This document shows positions 35,866 to 43,498 of a stretch of 64,000 nucleotides of DNA, piece by piece. The stretch lies in NCBI GenBank assembly GCA_016649715.1, contig JAENXC010000009.1, positions 1 to 64,000 of the forward strand, given 5' to 3'. The DNA is from Flavobacteriaceae bacterium (lineage in GTDB: Bacteria > Bacteroidota > Bacteroidia > Flavobacteriales > Flavobacteriaceae). The notes under the pieces are model-generated. The model was not told the DNA's origin. It did no database searches and was given only the letters and a program-made list of their open reading frames with translations. Within the stretch, counting starts at the first letter, position 1. Each line of letters opens with the position of its first letter. Both the position numbers and the translations under genes were made by a program.

Positions 35866-36606
35866 TTAAATTACCTTCGCTTCATTGTGAAGCAAGTTTA
35901 TCAATTCATCAACGTTGTCAACCAATTTCACTGCACCTCTTGGGGCTGGTTTTTCAAAGGAAACCGTGCTGGTTTCGGCATTTGAAGCTACAGGTTCTTT
36001 AACGTTCAGTGGTTTTGTGCGGGCTTGCATAATGCCGCGCATGTTCGGGATGCGAAGATCGCTTTCTTGCACGATACCTTTTTGGCCACCGATAACAAGT
36101 GGCAATGAAGTTTTCAAAGTTTCTTTTCCACCGTCTATTTCACGGATTGCGATGGCTTTATCGCCTTCCACTTCAAGGCCGATGCAAGTGTTTACAAAGT
36201 TTACCCCAATGAGTTTTGCTAACATTCCGGGAACCATTCCACCGTTGTAATCGATAGATTCCCGGCCGCAGATAATTAAATCGTAACCGCCATCCTTTGC
36301 GACGTTTGCAAGTTGTTTTGCTACTGAGAAACCGTCGGTTGCTGGCGTATTTACTCGTATGGCTTCATCGGCACCAATGGCCAGAGCTTTGCGGAGTGTA
36401 GGCTCTGTTTCTGGGCCACCAACATTTATAACGTGTACGGTTGCGCTTTGTTTTTCCTTGAACCACATGGCTCGGGTAAGCCCAAATTCATCGTTTGGGT
36501 TTATTACAAATTGAACACCGTTAGTATCAAATTTGGTATCACCGTCAGTAAAATTGATTTTTGAAGTTGTGTCCGGTACGTGACTTATACAGACTAATAT
36601 TTTCAT
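35866..36606 (-). CDS. etfB: Electron transfer flavoprotein beta subunit
   Basis: 246 residues from the ATG at 36606 (MKILVCISHVPDTTSKI); the frame extends to 36645 but the added residues are not conserved-looking. The AMP/ETF motif IKFVINPNDEFGL-like segment, VHVINVGGPETEPTLRKALAIGADEAIRV and LIICGRESIDYNGGMVPGMLA are typical. First gene of the etfBA unit. Confidence 0.94.
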   Translation of the reverse strand: MKILVCISHVPDTTSKINFTDGDTKFDTNGVQFVINPNDEFGLTRAMWFKEKQSATVHVINVGGPETEPTLRKALAIGADEAIRVNTPATDGFSVAKQLANVAKDGGYDLIICGRESIDYNGGMVPGMLAKLIGVNFVNTCIGLEVEGDKAIAIREIDGGKETLKTSLPLVIGGQKGIVQESDLRIPNMRGIMQARTKPLNVKEPVASNAETSTVSFEKPAPRGAVKLVDNVDELINLLHNEAKVI

Positions 36607-37035
36607 TTTTGAAGTGTTTTTGGATTGTAAAATATTGTTCAACAATCCTTCGCCGTAGGCTTCGGATTGAGTAGGTAATCCTTCGCTCTTCGAGCTTCGG
36701 ACTACGCAGGTGCGAAGTTACGGATATATTTCTTTTTTTTGTTATGCACGCATAATAAATTTTGGTTAAATATGGAGAATGAAAAAACCACACCGCTGAA
36801 CAACTCCCCAATTGTTCGTGGTGTGGTTTTGGGTAAAACGGTTTTGAAAAATTATTCTTTTATGAATTTCTTGGTTATTGTGCCTTTGTTTGTTTTTATT
36901 TGAGATTATAACCACATTCTAATAATCCTCCTAGAGACTTTAACTATGAAGGACTTCAAAAAAACCTCACAGGTTAGATTGCTTCGTGCATCGCAATGAC
37001 CCCTATGAGATTTTTAAAACACTCAAAAAAATGAT
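36607..37035. other. Intergenic region with repeats and a terminator
   Basis: About 430 bases without a gene. It holds an imperfect inverted/direct repeat CAATCCTTCG...GGCTTCGGATTG (36648-36676) followed by further TCCTTCGC/CTTCGGA motifs up to 36720, a strong hairpin at 36783-36831, and an AGATTGCTTCGTGCATCGCAATGACC-like segment near 36976-37000 that resembles dispersed repeats common in Bacteroidota intergenic DNA. I see no gene or RNA here. Confidence 0.6.
36783..36831. terminator. Long hairpin, possibly a terminator
   Basis: AAAACCACACC...GGTGTGGTTTT with inner GAACAA/TTGTTC pairing. A-rich and T-rich edges on both sides. It is not adjacent to a stop codon, being about 250 bases from the 37036 gene and upstream of etfB, so its role is uncertain. 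Confidence 0.5.
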
Positions 37036-37698
37036 TTAATTGAAAAAGTAGCCTATTGAAACTTGGAAAGCATTGTTTTTTCGTTTATTTAGTTTTTCTG
37101 TATATTCAAATTCGCCGTATGTTTCTGTGATTGTATCCTCATTTATATTACTAAGACCGGCAACATAGCGCATACTAAAGAAGAGTCCGAAGTCCAATTT
37201 ATAACTTGCGCCAATGCCGAGACCGATATTTAAGGATTTTCTATAGTTTTCTTTTTTTAGATCATAGCTGTAATCTTCGCTATGACCGTTTTCTACAATG
37301 GTTCCTTCTTGCTTTGAAGAAAGCAGATAACTTATTTGCGGACCTGCCTCAAGACTCAATCCTTTAACAATGTAGTATTTAGCCATTACAGGAAGGCTTA
37401 AGTAATCATCCTTGATTGTACTTTCATCTATACCTTCGTAAAAATCTTCATCATAGCGTTCTTCATACTTTGCTCCTAATTGATTATAGAGTAGTTCTAT
37501 TTGTAAGCCAAGAGCATCGGTGAACATAATTTCTCCTATAGCACCTAAGTGGAAGGCGGTTCGTCCTTTCAGAAATTGATCTTCATCACCTTTTTGATTA
37601 GCAAAATTAGCTCCTGCCTTGGCACCAATATGGAAGCCTTGCGAAAAGCCGAGAGAGGTAATGAGTAAGATTGCGAGTGTGATTGTTGTTGTTTTCAT
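37036..37698 (-). CDS. Outer-membrane beta-barrel protein (porin/PorT-like)
   Basis: 220 residues: signal peptide (ends LGFSQG), then FHIGAKAGANFANQKGD, a typical start of the outer-membrane beta-barrel family, with alternating amphipathic strands (LGLQIELLYNQLGAKY, LSLPVMAKYYIVKGLSLEAGPQIS, NIGLGIGASYKL) and terminal FQVSIGYFFN. Likely an 8-strand barrel in the outer membrane; ligand unknown. Confidence 0.88.
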   Translation of the reverse strand: MKTTTITLAILLITSLGFSQGFHIGAKAGANFANQKGDEDQFLKGRTAFHLGAIGEIMFTDALGLQIELLYNQLGAKYEERYDEDFYEGIDESTIKDDYLSLPVMAKYYIVKGLSLEAGPQISYLLSSKQEGTIVENGHSEDYSYDLKKENYRKSLNIGLGIGASYKLDFGLFFSMRYVAGLSNINEDTITETYGEFEYTEKLNKRKNNAFQVSIGYFFN

Positions 37699-37740
37699 AA
37701 TGTGGTTTGTTTTGGTTTAAATTGTTAAGTGAACTTTTTT

Positions 37741-38295
37741 TTATTCTATCACGCTAAACAAATAAGCATCCCGGGATTCTTTTTCGCCCAAAAAGAAGGC
37801 ATATTCGCCCACATCCAGATTGGATACTTCGATCAAATAGGAATTTTCACCATATTTTTTTCCTTTATAGGAAATTAGGTTTAATTCTCCTGCTGTAGTC
37901 TGGCCAGTTACGTTGCTGGCGTTGATGTACATGTATTCCCGAGTTTTTTTTTCGGGTGTAAACCGTAATAACTGTGCGACTTTTGTGGGGACAATACTGT
38001 TATCACCGTTGTTATAGACAAAATGGATGACGTCGGTTTTTTTTATTTCCATGGGGCTATGGTTGCCTTTTACCACTACCATTCCCTTTACTTTTCCCAC
38101 GCCGGTTATCATTCTTCCTGCGGATGCACCTTGCCTGTAAGTTGCAGTCTGCATTTCCAGGTCTTGTGGGATGTTTTCATCATTTACATAAACTATTTGA
38201 CCGATGAATTCCGGTTCGGGGATGTTGATTACCTGGGCTGATGCAAATTGTGCAAAAACGCTGAGGAATATTGAGAATAATATTAAGTTTTTCAT
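37741..38295 (-). CDS. Hypothetical secreted protein
   Basis: 184 residues from the ATG at 38295 (signal MKNLILFSIFLSVFAQFASAQ); the frame to 38361 includes an intergenic repeat and is rejected. The mature part begins VINIPEPEFIGQIVYVND and has GKVKGMVVVKGNHSPMEIKKTDVIHFVYN and a late YLIEVSNLDVGEYAFFLGEKES segment, which read like beta-rich domains. I do not recognise a family. The preceding leader carries a repeat shared with the next gene. Confidence 0.7.
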   Translation of the reverse strand: MKNLILFSIFLSVFAQFASAQVINIPEPEFIGQIVYVNDENIPQDLEMQTATYRQGASAGRMITGVGKVKGMVVVKGNHSPMEIKKTDVIHFVYNNGDNSIVPTKVAQLLRFTPEKKTREYMYINASNVTGQTTAGELNLISYKGKKYGENSYLIEVSNLDVGEYAFFLGEKESRDAYLFSVIE

Positions 38296-38319
38296 TTTAA
38301 TGGTATTATAAAATTTTTC

Positions 38320-38767
38320 GTCTACTCCCATATTTTCGTTGGTGTTTCGGCTTGTTCCCAACTGTTGTATTTATTTTTTCTTCCTAAAAATCATATTGAT
38401 CCAAATAGGTCCAGAGTTGCTTGGTTGAGAGCTATTACGATCGAAAAGAAACCATCCTTTTTTATCCAATACTGAAAAAAGTTCCGCAGTATTTTCAATT
38501 TTGTTTATTTCTGCTTCGTCCAGACCAGCTTCTTGGCTCATACTGTTTAAATAAATGGTTTTCACGTCTGACTGGCCATTGTTTACTTTTTGCAAAACCA
38601 ATATCTCGGCATATTCGTAGTGTTGATCTGTTTGTGCGGTAAGCGCCAATGATGAAAAAAGAATTAGGAATACGAGTATTGGGAATTTTTGAAGTGCTTT
38701 CATTGTATTGTATTTTTTATTTTTAGCCTACTCCCATATTTCTATTGGTGTTTCGGCTTATTACCAA
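38320..38767 (-). repeat. Two copies of a roughly 40-bp leader repeat
   Basis: On the minus strand, a shared sequence of about 40 bases (core AAGCCGAAACACCAA, then AAATATGGGAGTAG) occurs at about 38320-38360 and 38727-38767. The copies differ at about eight positions and each ends 24 bases before the start codon of the downstream gene (38295 and 38703). The stretch between, including the 38371-38703 gene, is unique. Confidence 0.7.
38371..38703 (-). CDS. Small secreted hypothetical protein
   Basis: 110 residues with a signal peptide (MKALQKFPILVFLILFSSLALTAQ). The mature part is mixed, with EYAEILVLQKVNNGQSDVKTIYLN and ELFSVLDKKGWFLFDR. No family recognised. It sits between two other exported proteins of the same strand and shares the leader repeat with the 37741 gene, so they may be co-regulated. 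Confidence 0.65.
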   Translation of the reverse strand: MKALQKFPILVFLILFSSLALTAQTDQHYEYAEILVLQKVNNGQSDVKTIYLNSMSQEAGLDEAEINKIENTAELFSVLDKKGWFLFDRNSSQPSNSGPIWINMIFRKKK

Positions 38768-38776
38768 TATAGTTTT

Positions 38777-39337
38777 TTAAAATTTTAATGAAATCCCAAC
38801 TTTCAAAATGGCTACGCCATATCCCAGTTCCGCATTGGCGGCAAAGGCATTGGTAAAAAAGTAGCGGCCGCCCACGTGAGCACCGGCCAACACGCCGGAT
38901 CCTCGGGCACTCAAGGCATCCACTTCGCCATGCTTAAATTCGTCCTCGTCATATTTTAGGCTCAAGTTTACATAACCTAATCGAGCACCGGCATAGACAT
39001 CAAATTTTTCTTGGTTCACAAAGTGATAATTCCCCATTAAACCAATGTTGAAATAGGTATAACTTAGTGTTTCATAATCATTGTAGCCTGGAACCTTCAA
39101 TTCGTATTCGCTTTTGGATCCACCAATGAAACCTCCAACAGAAAGATTTTCCATTACAAAATATTCACCGGATAGTTCTATAGGTGGGATTTTTGTGGAA
39201 TAGCCGCTGCCCATGGCATAATATCCACCAACCCCAACCCCAAAGTTGGCTACTATATCGCCCTCTTCAAATTGGGCGGAAGCAATTGTGATTGAAAACA
39301 ATGCACATACAAGGGATAGTTTTTTAATTAAGCACAT
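38777..39337 (-). CDS. Outer-membrane beta-barrel protein
   Basis: 186 residues with a signal peptide (ends SITIASAQ) and repeated amphipathic strands ending in FKFxx-type aromatic (VGISLKF), for example IVANFGVGVGGYYAMGSGY, YFVMENLSVGGFIGGSKSEY and FDVYAGARLGYVNLSLKY. Terminal Phe fits an outer-membrane barrel. Ligand unknown. Confidence 0.85.
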   Translation of the reverse strand: MCLIKKLSLVCALFSITIASAQFEEGDIVANFGVGVGGYYAMGSGYSTKIPPIELSGEYFVMENLSVGGFIGGSKSEYELKVPGYNDYETLSYTYFNIGLMGNYHFVNQEKFDVYAGARLGYVNLSLKYDEDEFKHGEVDALSARGSGVLAGAHVGGRYFFTNAFAANAELGYGVAILKVGISLKF

Positions 39338-39437
39338 AATATTTCAGTTTTAGCGTTAATGATGCCGCTAAAATGAACAATAAGAATAGCTTAAGAAACT
39401 AAAAATGAAAATCTGCCTAGATAGGATGAAAATCTGC

Positions 39438-40277
39438 TTATTTAAACTTTTGGTACAGCAACTCAAAGCGTTTTTCCACTTCGGTTTTATAGGTTTTGGA
39501 GATATGACAGATTTGATCACCTATTTTCAACCACGCCCCGTTTATGCGGCCGTCCAGGATGTGCTCGCTTATGTTTACGATCTCGCTTTCGTTGATGCGC
39601 ACAAAATAGTTGGGCAATTTCCCCAAAATCTCTGAAAGCGAAACAGGAAGGTAGAATGATTTGCCGTTAAAGGTCTCTATGCGCACATAATTGGCCTTCA
39701 GCTTTAGAAACTCAGGTTTACCAGTCCGGTTGTTTTTCTCTGTGTCCGGTTGGGTGGAATTTGTGGTGACTAGGGCAATATTCACAAATAGCACTGGCTC
39801 TTCCGATACCGTTTGGCGGCCACTGTTTTTTACGTCGGCTATATAGTTTGTGAAACATAGGAGGGCATCTTTCAATATGGGGGCAGGCTGTTTCATATTT
39901 TTTGATAGGGCAGTTTGGATGGCACGAACCACTTGTTTGGTTTCCAAATGGGGTTTGGTCTTTATCAAAAAGCTGTCGTGTTTGGTCTGGAGCCCTTTAA
40001 AAAATGTTTCATTGTCGTCATAGTCGGTTACATAGATAAAAGGGATGTTGTATTGTGAATGGAGTATATTGCCCAGATCTATTCCCGTTTGTTCGCCTTC
40101 TAGGTCTATGTCCAGCAACGCAATGTCCGGCGTTTTGGATTGGATTCTTTCCAAAGCTTTTTCAACACTGGGCGTAAAGCCGTCCACGCTGTAGTTTTCC
40201 TCCGAAAGTGCCATAGATAGGCGTTTGTAGAGTATGGCTTTGTCTTCAACGATCAGGATGTGGGCTTTGGGTTTCAT
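39438..40277 (-). CDS. LytTR-type response regulator
   Basis: 279 residues. Receiver domain (ILIVEDKAILYKRLSMALSEENY, phospho-acceptor Asp in DIALLDIDLEG, and Lys in FLIKTKP); C-terminal LytTR DNA-binding domain (KLKANYVRIETFNGKSFYLPVSLSEILGKL, FVRINESEIVNI). Upstream lies a TPR-histidine kinase, 190 bp away on the same strand, that probably phosphorylates it. The intervening DNA carries a TTCAAC-type microsatellite. Confidence 0.9.
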   Translation of the reverse strand: MKPKAHILIVEDKAILYKRLSMALSEENYSVDGFTPSVEKALERIQSKTPDIALLDIDLEGEQTGIDLGNILHSQYNIPFIYVTDYDDNETFFKGLQTKHDSFLIKTKPHLETKQVVRAIQTALSKNMKQPAPILKDALLCFTNYIADVKNSGRQTVSEEPVLFVNIALVTTNSTQPDTEKNNRTGKPEFLKLKANYVRIETFNGKSFYLPVSLSEILGKLPNYFVRINESEIVNISEHILDGRINGAWLKIGDQICHISKTYKTEVEKRFELLYQKFK

Positions 40278-40420
40278 ATTAGACGTGAGATTTGAGATGT
40301 TAGACGTTAGACTTTATATTTTTTGACTTAGGACTGTATGACGTATGTTATAGGACTAAAAAGGATTTTTTAATTAACCTCGATTTCAAAAATTAAGGTT
40401 GCTGAGCGTAGTCAAAGTAC

Positions 40421-40470
40421 GATTTCAACTTTAACTTCAACTTCAACTTCGATTTCATTTTCGATTTCAT
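40421..40470. repeat. Hexameric microsatellite (TTCAAC-like)
   Basis: Tandem hexamers TTCAAC/TTTAAC/TTCGAT with related TTTCATTTTCGA units, running up to the stop codon of the histidine kinase gene at 40467. Such arrays are variable-length in many bacteria. Confidence 0.6.
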
Positions 40471-42407
40471 TTCGGAAAGGTTATATCCATTCTCGTTCCG
40501 TTTGTACCGTCCAGTGCGAATGTGCCTTTGTATTCCTGGGTCAATAATTTTATGGTTTCCATTCCAAAGGAATTCAGGCTATCAATGTCAAAATCTTTTG
40601 GTAATCCTTTGCCGTTGTCCGCCAATTGCAAATGGTATTGATTGTTTTCCTCTTTCAAATTTATGGAAACAATGCCGTTTTCGTTATTAGGGAATGCGTA
40701 TTTATAGCTGTTGGTAACAAATTCATTTACAATCAATCCTATAGGAAATGATGTATCTGCCCTTAAGTTGGTGTCCGCTACATTTTCTTCCAAAGTAATG
40801 TTTGGTGCGGCATAAGCTTTTTTCACGTTTTCAACCAATGCCGAAATATACGTTTTGGCGTTTACGCTAGTAACATCCTCTTTTTTGAATAGCTGTTTGT
40901 GTACCTCGAACATGCTGTTTATACGGTTCTGCAGTTCGTCCAGTTTTGCACGATAGGCGGGGTCGTGGAACTTCCCTTTTGCCAATGTAATAAAGAAATC
41001 TATAAACGAAAGGTTGTTCTTTAGGCGGTGGTGTAGTTCGCGCTGCAGTTTCTCCACCAAATCCTTCTGCTTTTCTATCACCTTTTTTTGTTTTTGGTTT
41101 TTGCGGAAAACGATAAAGAAAACACCAAGAGCCGCAAGCGAAATCGCCAGTCCGCTGCCGATAGCCCATTTTTGAAACCTTTCGGCACGGATGATTTTTT
41201 GTTGCTCGTCTTGGGTGATGCGCAACGATTTGTTTTCGGTTTCCTTTAATTGGGTTTCATACTGGATTCTTGTAAAACTCTCTCGGGTTTTCAGTTGTGA
41301 CAAATCTAGGCTGTCGCGAATATTAATATATTTCTCAAAATGTGCTTTTGCTTCCTCATTGTCATAGAGGCTTGCCATTAACGCAAGAGATTCCATATAA
41401 TCTCTATAATTGTGGGTGATCCTGGATGTTTTTTCGGCAAACTTCGCATATTCAAGGGCCTTAGTTTTATTATTTTTTTCTGCATAAAACTCCGCCAAAT
41501 GGATAGCACTTATTATCTGACCATCATAATCATTTATGCTGTCCATTAGGGAAAAAGCTTCTTTAAGTTTGGCTTCCACATCTGCTTTTGGATTTTGCAA
41601 AAATAGGGCATAAGCATAATTATCCAGTACCATGGCATTAAAACTGGCATTGTTTTTTAATACATCAGGAAATAAAAAAATTTGTTTAAAAGAAGCTAAT
41701 GCTTGATTATATTGGCCGTAATCTCTATACACCTTCCCTATGTTGTTCAGTGAATGTAAATAATACAATTTATCTGGAAGTTCCTCGCGCAATATCATCG
41801 CTTTGGTATGATATTTCAATGCATTTTCCTTATCGTCCAATTGGTTGTAAATAATTCCAAGATTATTATAGATAGAGGAGACTTGTCGGGAGTCTTGTTT
41901 TTCATTAAAAAAAGATAGGGCTTTATATGAATCCGTCTCGCTACCTCGGTAATCACTACTGTTCTTCTTTAATATTGAAATGTTCAATAATGTTTCGCCT
42001 GCGGAAACAGAATCCTTTAGTGCGGCATATATATTGAAACTCTTTAAATAATAGAAATAGGCACTGTCTGGTTTTTGAATTTTATTGAAATAAGCACCCG
42101 AATAATAAAGTGTTTTTGCCAGGACTGCAGAATCCTTGGTTTTGGTCGTTAATTTTAAAAGCACTGCTCGGGCATTGTTAAAGGCATCCCAGTCTTTTTT
42201 TTTGAAATAGAATTTTATTTCTTGGGCCAAGAAGATACTATTCAAACTGTCATTGTTTGGGGTTGTAACAGTAGAGATATTCTTGCCAATAGATAGCGTG
42301 TCTTTTTGAAGGGAAGCAATTTTTCCATTATTATTTTGGGCAGTGCAAAGCAAGCCCGCAATAAAAAAGAGGAGATAGAAGAGTAAAAAAGAAGCAGAAA
42401 ATCTCAC
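40467..42407 (-). CDS. TPR-type sensor histidine kinase (HisKA_2 family)
   Basis: 646 residues: signal peptide, about eight TPR-like repeats (for example NNLGIIYNQLDDKENALKYHTKAM), one TM helix near residue 420 (AIGSGLAISLAALGVFFIVF), coiled coil, then the kinase core: the phospho-acceptor His in LQRELHHRLKNNLSF (HisKA_2-type), ATPase N-box NEFVTNSYKYAFPN and G-box DNGKGLP. The arrangement (periplasmic TPRs, cytoplasmic kinase) is common in Bacteroidota. The LytTR regulator is downstream. Confidence 0.9.
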   Translation of the reverse strand: MRFSASFLLFYLLFFIAGLLCTAQNNNGKIASLQKDTLSIGKNISTVTTPNNDSLNSIFLAQEIKFYFKKKDWDAFNNARAVLLKLTTKTKDSAVLAKTLYYSGAYFNKIQKPDSAYFYYLKSFNIYAALKDSVSAGETLLNISILKKNSSDYRGSETDSYKALSFFNEKQDSRQVSSIYNNLGIIYNQLDDKENALKYHTKAMILREELPDKLYYLHSLNNIGKVYRDYGQYNQALASFKQIFLFPDVLKNNASFNAMVLDNYAYALFLQNPKADVEAKLKEAFSLMDSINDYDGQIISAIHLAEFYAEKNNKTKALEYAKFAEKTSRITHNYRDYMESLALMASLYDNEEAKAHFEKYINIRDSLDLSQLKTRESFTRIQYETQLKETENKSLRITQDEQQKIIRAERFQKWAIGSGLAISLAALGVFFIVFRKNQKQKKVIEKQKDLVEKLQRELHHRLKNNLSFIDFFITLAKGKFHDPAYRAKLDELQNRINSMFEVHKQLFKKEDVTSVNAKTYISALVENVKKAYAAPNITLEENVADTNLRADTSFPIGLIVNEFVTNSYKYAFPNNENGIVSINLKEENNQYHLQLADNGKGLPKDFDIDSLNSFGMETIKLLTQEYKGTFALDGTNGTRMDITFPK

Positions 42408-42448
42408 TGCTAAAATAGATATTGGGTTAGGTGTTTCAAATATAAAGA

Positions 42449-42476
42449 TAAACCCCCGTTTTAAATCAGGGGTTTA
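42449..42476 (-). terminator. Terminator after the 43-residue lipoprotein gene
   Basis: TAAACCCC and GGGGTTTA pair around a short loop; on the minus strand the tail is TTTATCTTTATATTT. It is 22 bases past the stop of the small lipoprotein gene. Confidence 0.65.
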
Positions 42477-42497
42477 CATTTTAAAAAATTAAACTTC

Positions 42498-42629
42498 TCA
42501 ATTCGGATCAATGGTGTCATCCGCTTCACCGCCAGTGGCTTGTACTGTGTTTTCCAGTGGCTGTGGCGTGCAGGACACATAATTGAGGCTTACCATGATT
42601 ATGGCACAAATAAACAATACTCTTTTCAT
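42498..42629 (-). CDS. 43-residue lipoprotein (micro-gene)
   Basis: ATG at 42629, TGA at 42498-42500. The product starts MKRVLFICAIIMVSLNYVSC, a clear lipoprotein signal with Cys20, then a 23-residue acidic tail ending GGEADDTIDPN. The ATG is preceded by an A/G-rich stretch (AAAAAGAG) and a hairpin follows the stop, supporting a real gene. It lies between two kinase/regulator modules; it might be a surface peptide or signal. Function unknown; no homologue recalled with confidence. Confidence 0.6.
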   Translation of the reverse strand: MKRVLFICAIIMVSLNYVSCTPQPLENTVQATGGEADDTIDPN

Positions 42630-42831
42630 CTCTTTTTAATTTAGAGGTTAAACAAAGTATCCTTGTGCCGCGCGGCTTTAACGTGAGTGGAAGGGAACCA
42701 TCGGATTTTTTCGCAACGTTCTCACAGCGTTGCTGATTCTCTTCCTTGTGTACGATGTAAAATTAAGTTGATGGAAAAGAAAAAAGGTTCCAATTTTGGA
42801 ACCTCGGAGTGGAAATTTTGGAACGCTATGT

Positions 42832-43497
42832 TTAAATTATGGCGAGTTGCTGCAGTTTTAAGAGCAATTGTTTTTCATTGGTAACGTCCATTTTTTCATA
42901 AATTTTCTGTAGACGTTTTTGAACAGATTTATATCCTATTGTTATCTTTTTAGCTTCATATAGATCGTCCCAATCTGTAATGCAATTAGTTGTTGGCAAG
43001 TAATAAAGAATGAGTTTATCTATTTCTTCCAGCTGAAATGCATATTCAAACCTTTCTCGTTGACTGATGTGTACTTCTTGGCTATAGTAGGTTGCGCCGT
43101 TCACTATTTTTGAAATAGCCAAAAGCAATTCATTCGTGCTATCTCTTGCCTTTAATACATAGCCTTCTGGTTGCATGTTTTTCATTATAGGAAAGATGAA
43201 TTTTAGCTCATCGTGGGAGGAATAAACAATGCGAGGAATGTTGAAGTGGAGTTCTTTTAATTTATACAATAATGATAAGCCGTCTTTTAAAATGCGCGAT
43301 TCTGGTTGTCTTCTGAAGGTTAGATCGGTTATTAACAACGTTACAGGACATTCAACTTTAGATGAATTTAATATCCTAAAACCCTCATCACAATCAAAGG
43401 CCGAAGAAATTTTAAAATCCGGAAACGCGATGCCCAATCTGTGCAACAGATTTTCCAATGTGTCCTGTTCGTCTTCAATAATTAGTATATGGTTCAT
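42832..43497 (-). CDS. Two-component response regulator, atypical HTH output
   Basis: 221 residues. Receiver domain (ILIIEDEQDTLENLLHRLGIAFP; Asp in TLLITDLTFRR), then a C-terminal helical DNA-binding region near 160-215 (KKITIGYKSVQKRLQKIYEKM) like LuxR-type HTH. One base pair downstream of the TPR histidine kinase gene, so it is the partner. Both are transcribed leftward. Confidence 0.85.
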   Translation of the reverse strand: MNHILIIEDEQDTLENLLHRLGIAFPDFKISSAFDCDEGFRILNSSKVECPVTLLITDLTFRRQPESRILKDGLSLLYKLKELHFNIPRIVYSSHDELKFIFPIMKNMQPEGYVLKARDSTNELLLAISKIVNGATYYSQEVHISQRERFEYAFQLEEIDKLILYYLPTTNCITDWDDLYEAKKITIGYKSVQKRLQKIYEKMDVTNEKQLLLKLQQLAII

Positions 43498-43498
43498 T

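Noticed and set aside
36783-36831. Small RNA or riboswitch in the 36.6-37.0 kb gap
   Set aside because: Only a hairpin and dispersed-repeat-like DNA are seen; no recognisable RNA motif or promoter close by.
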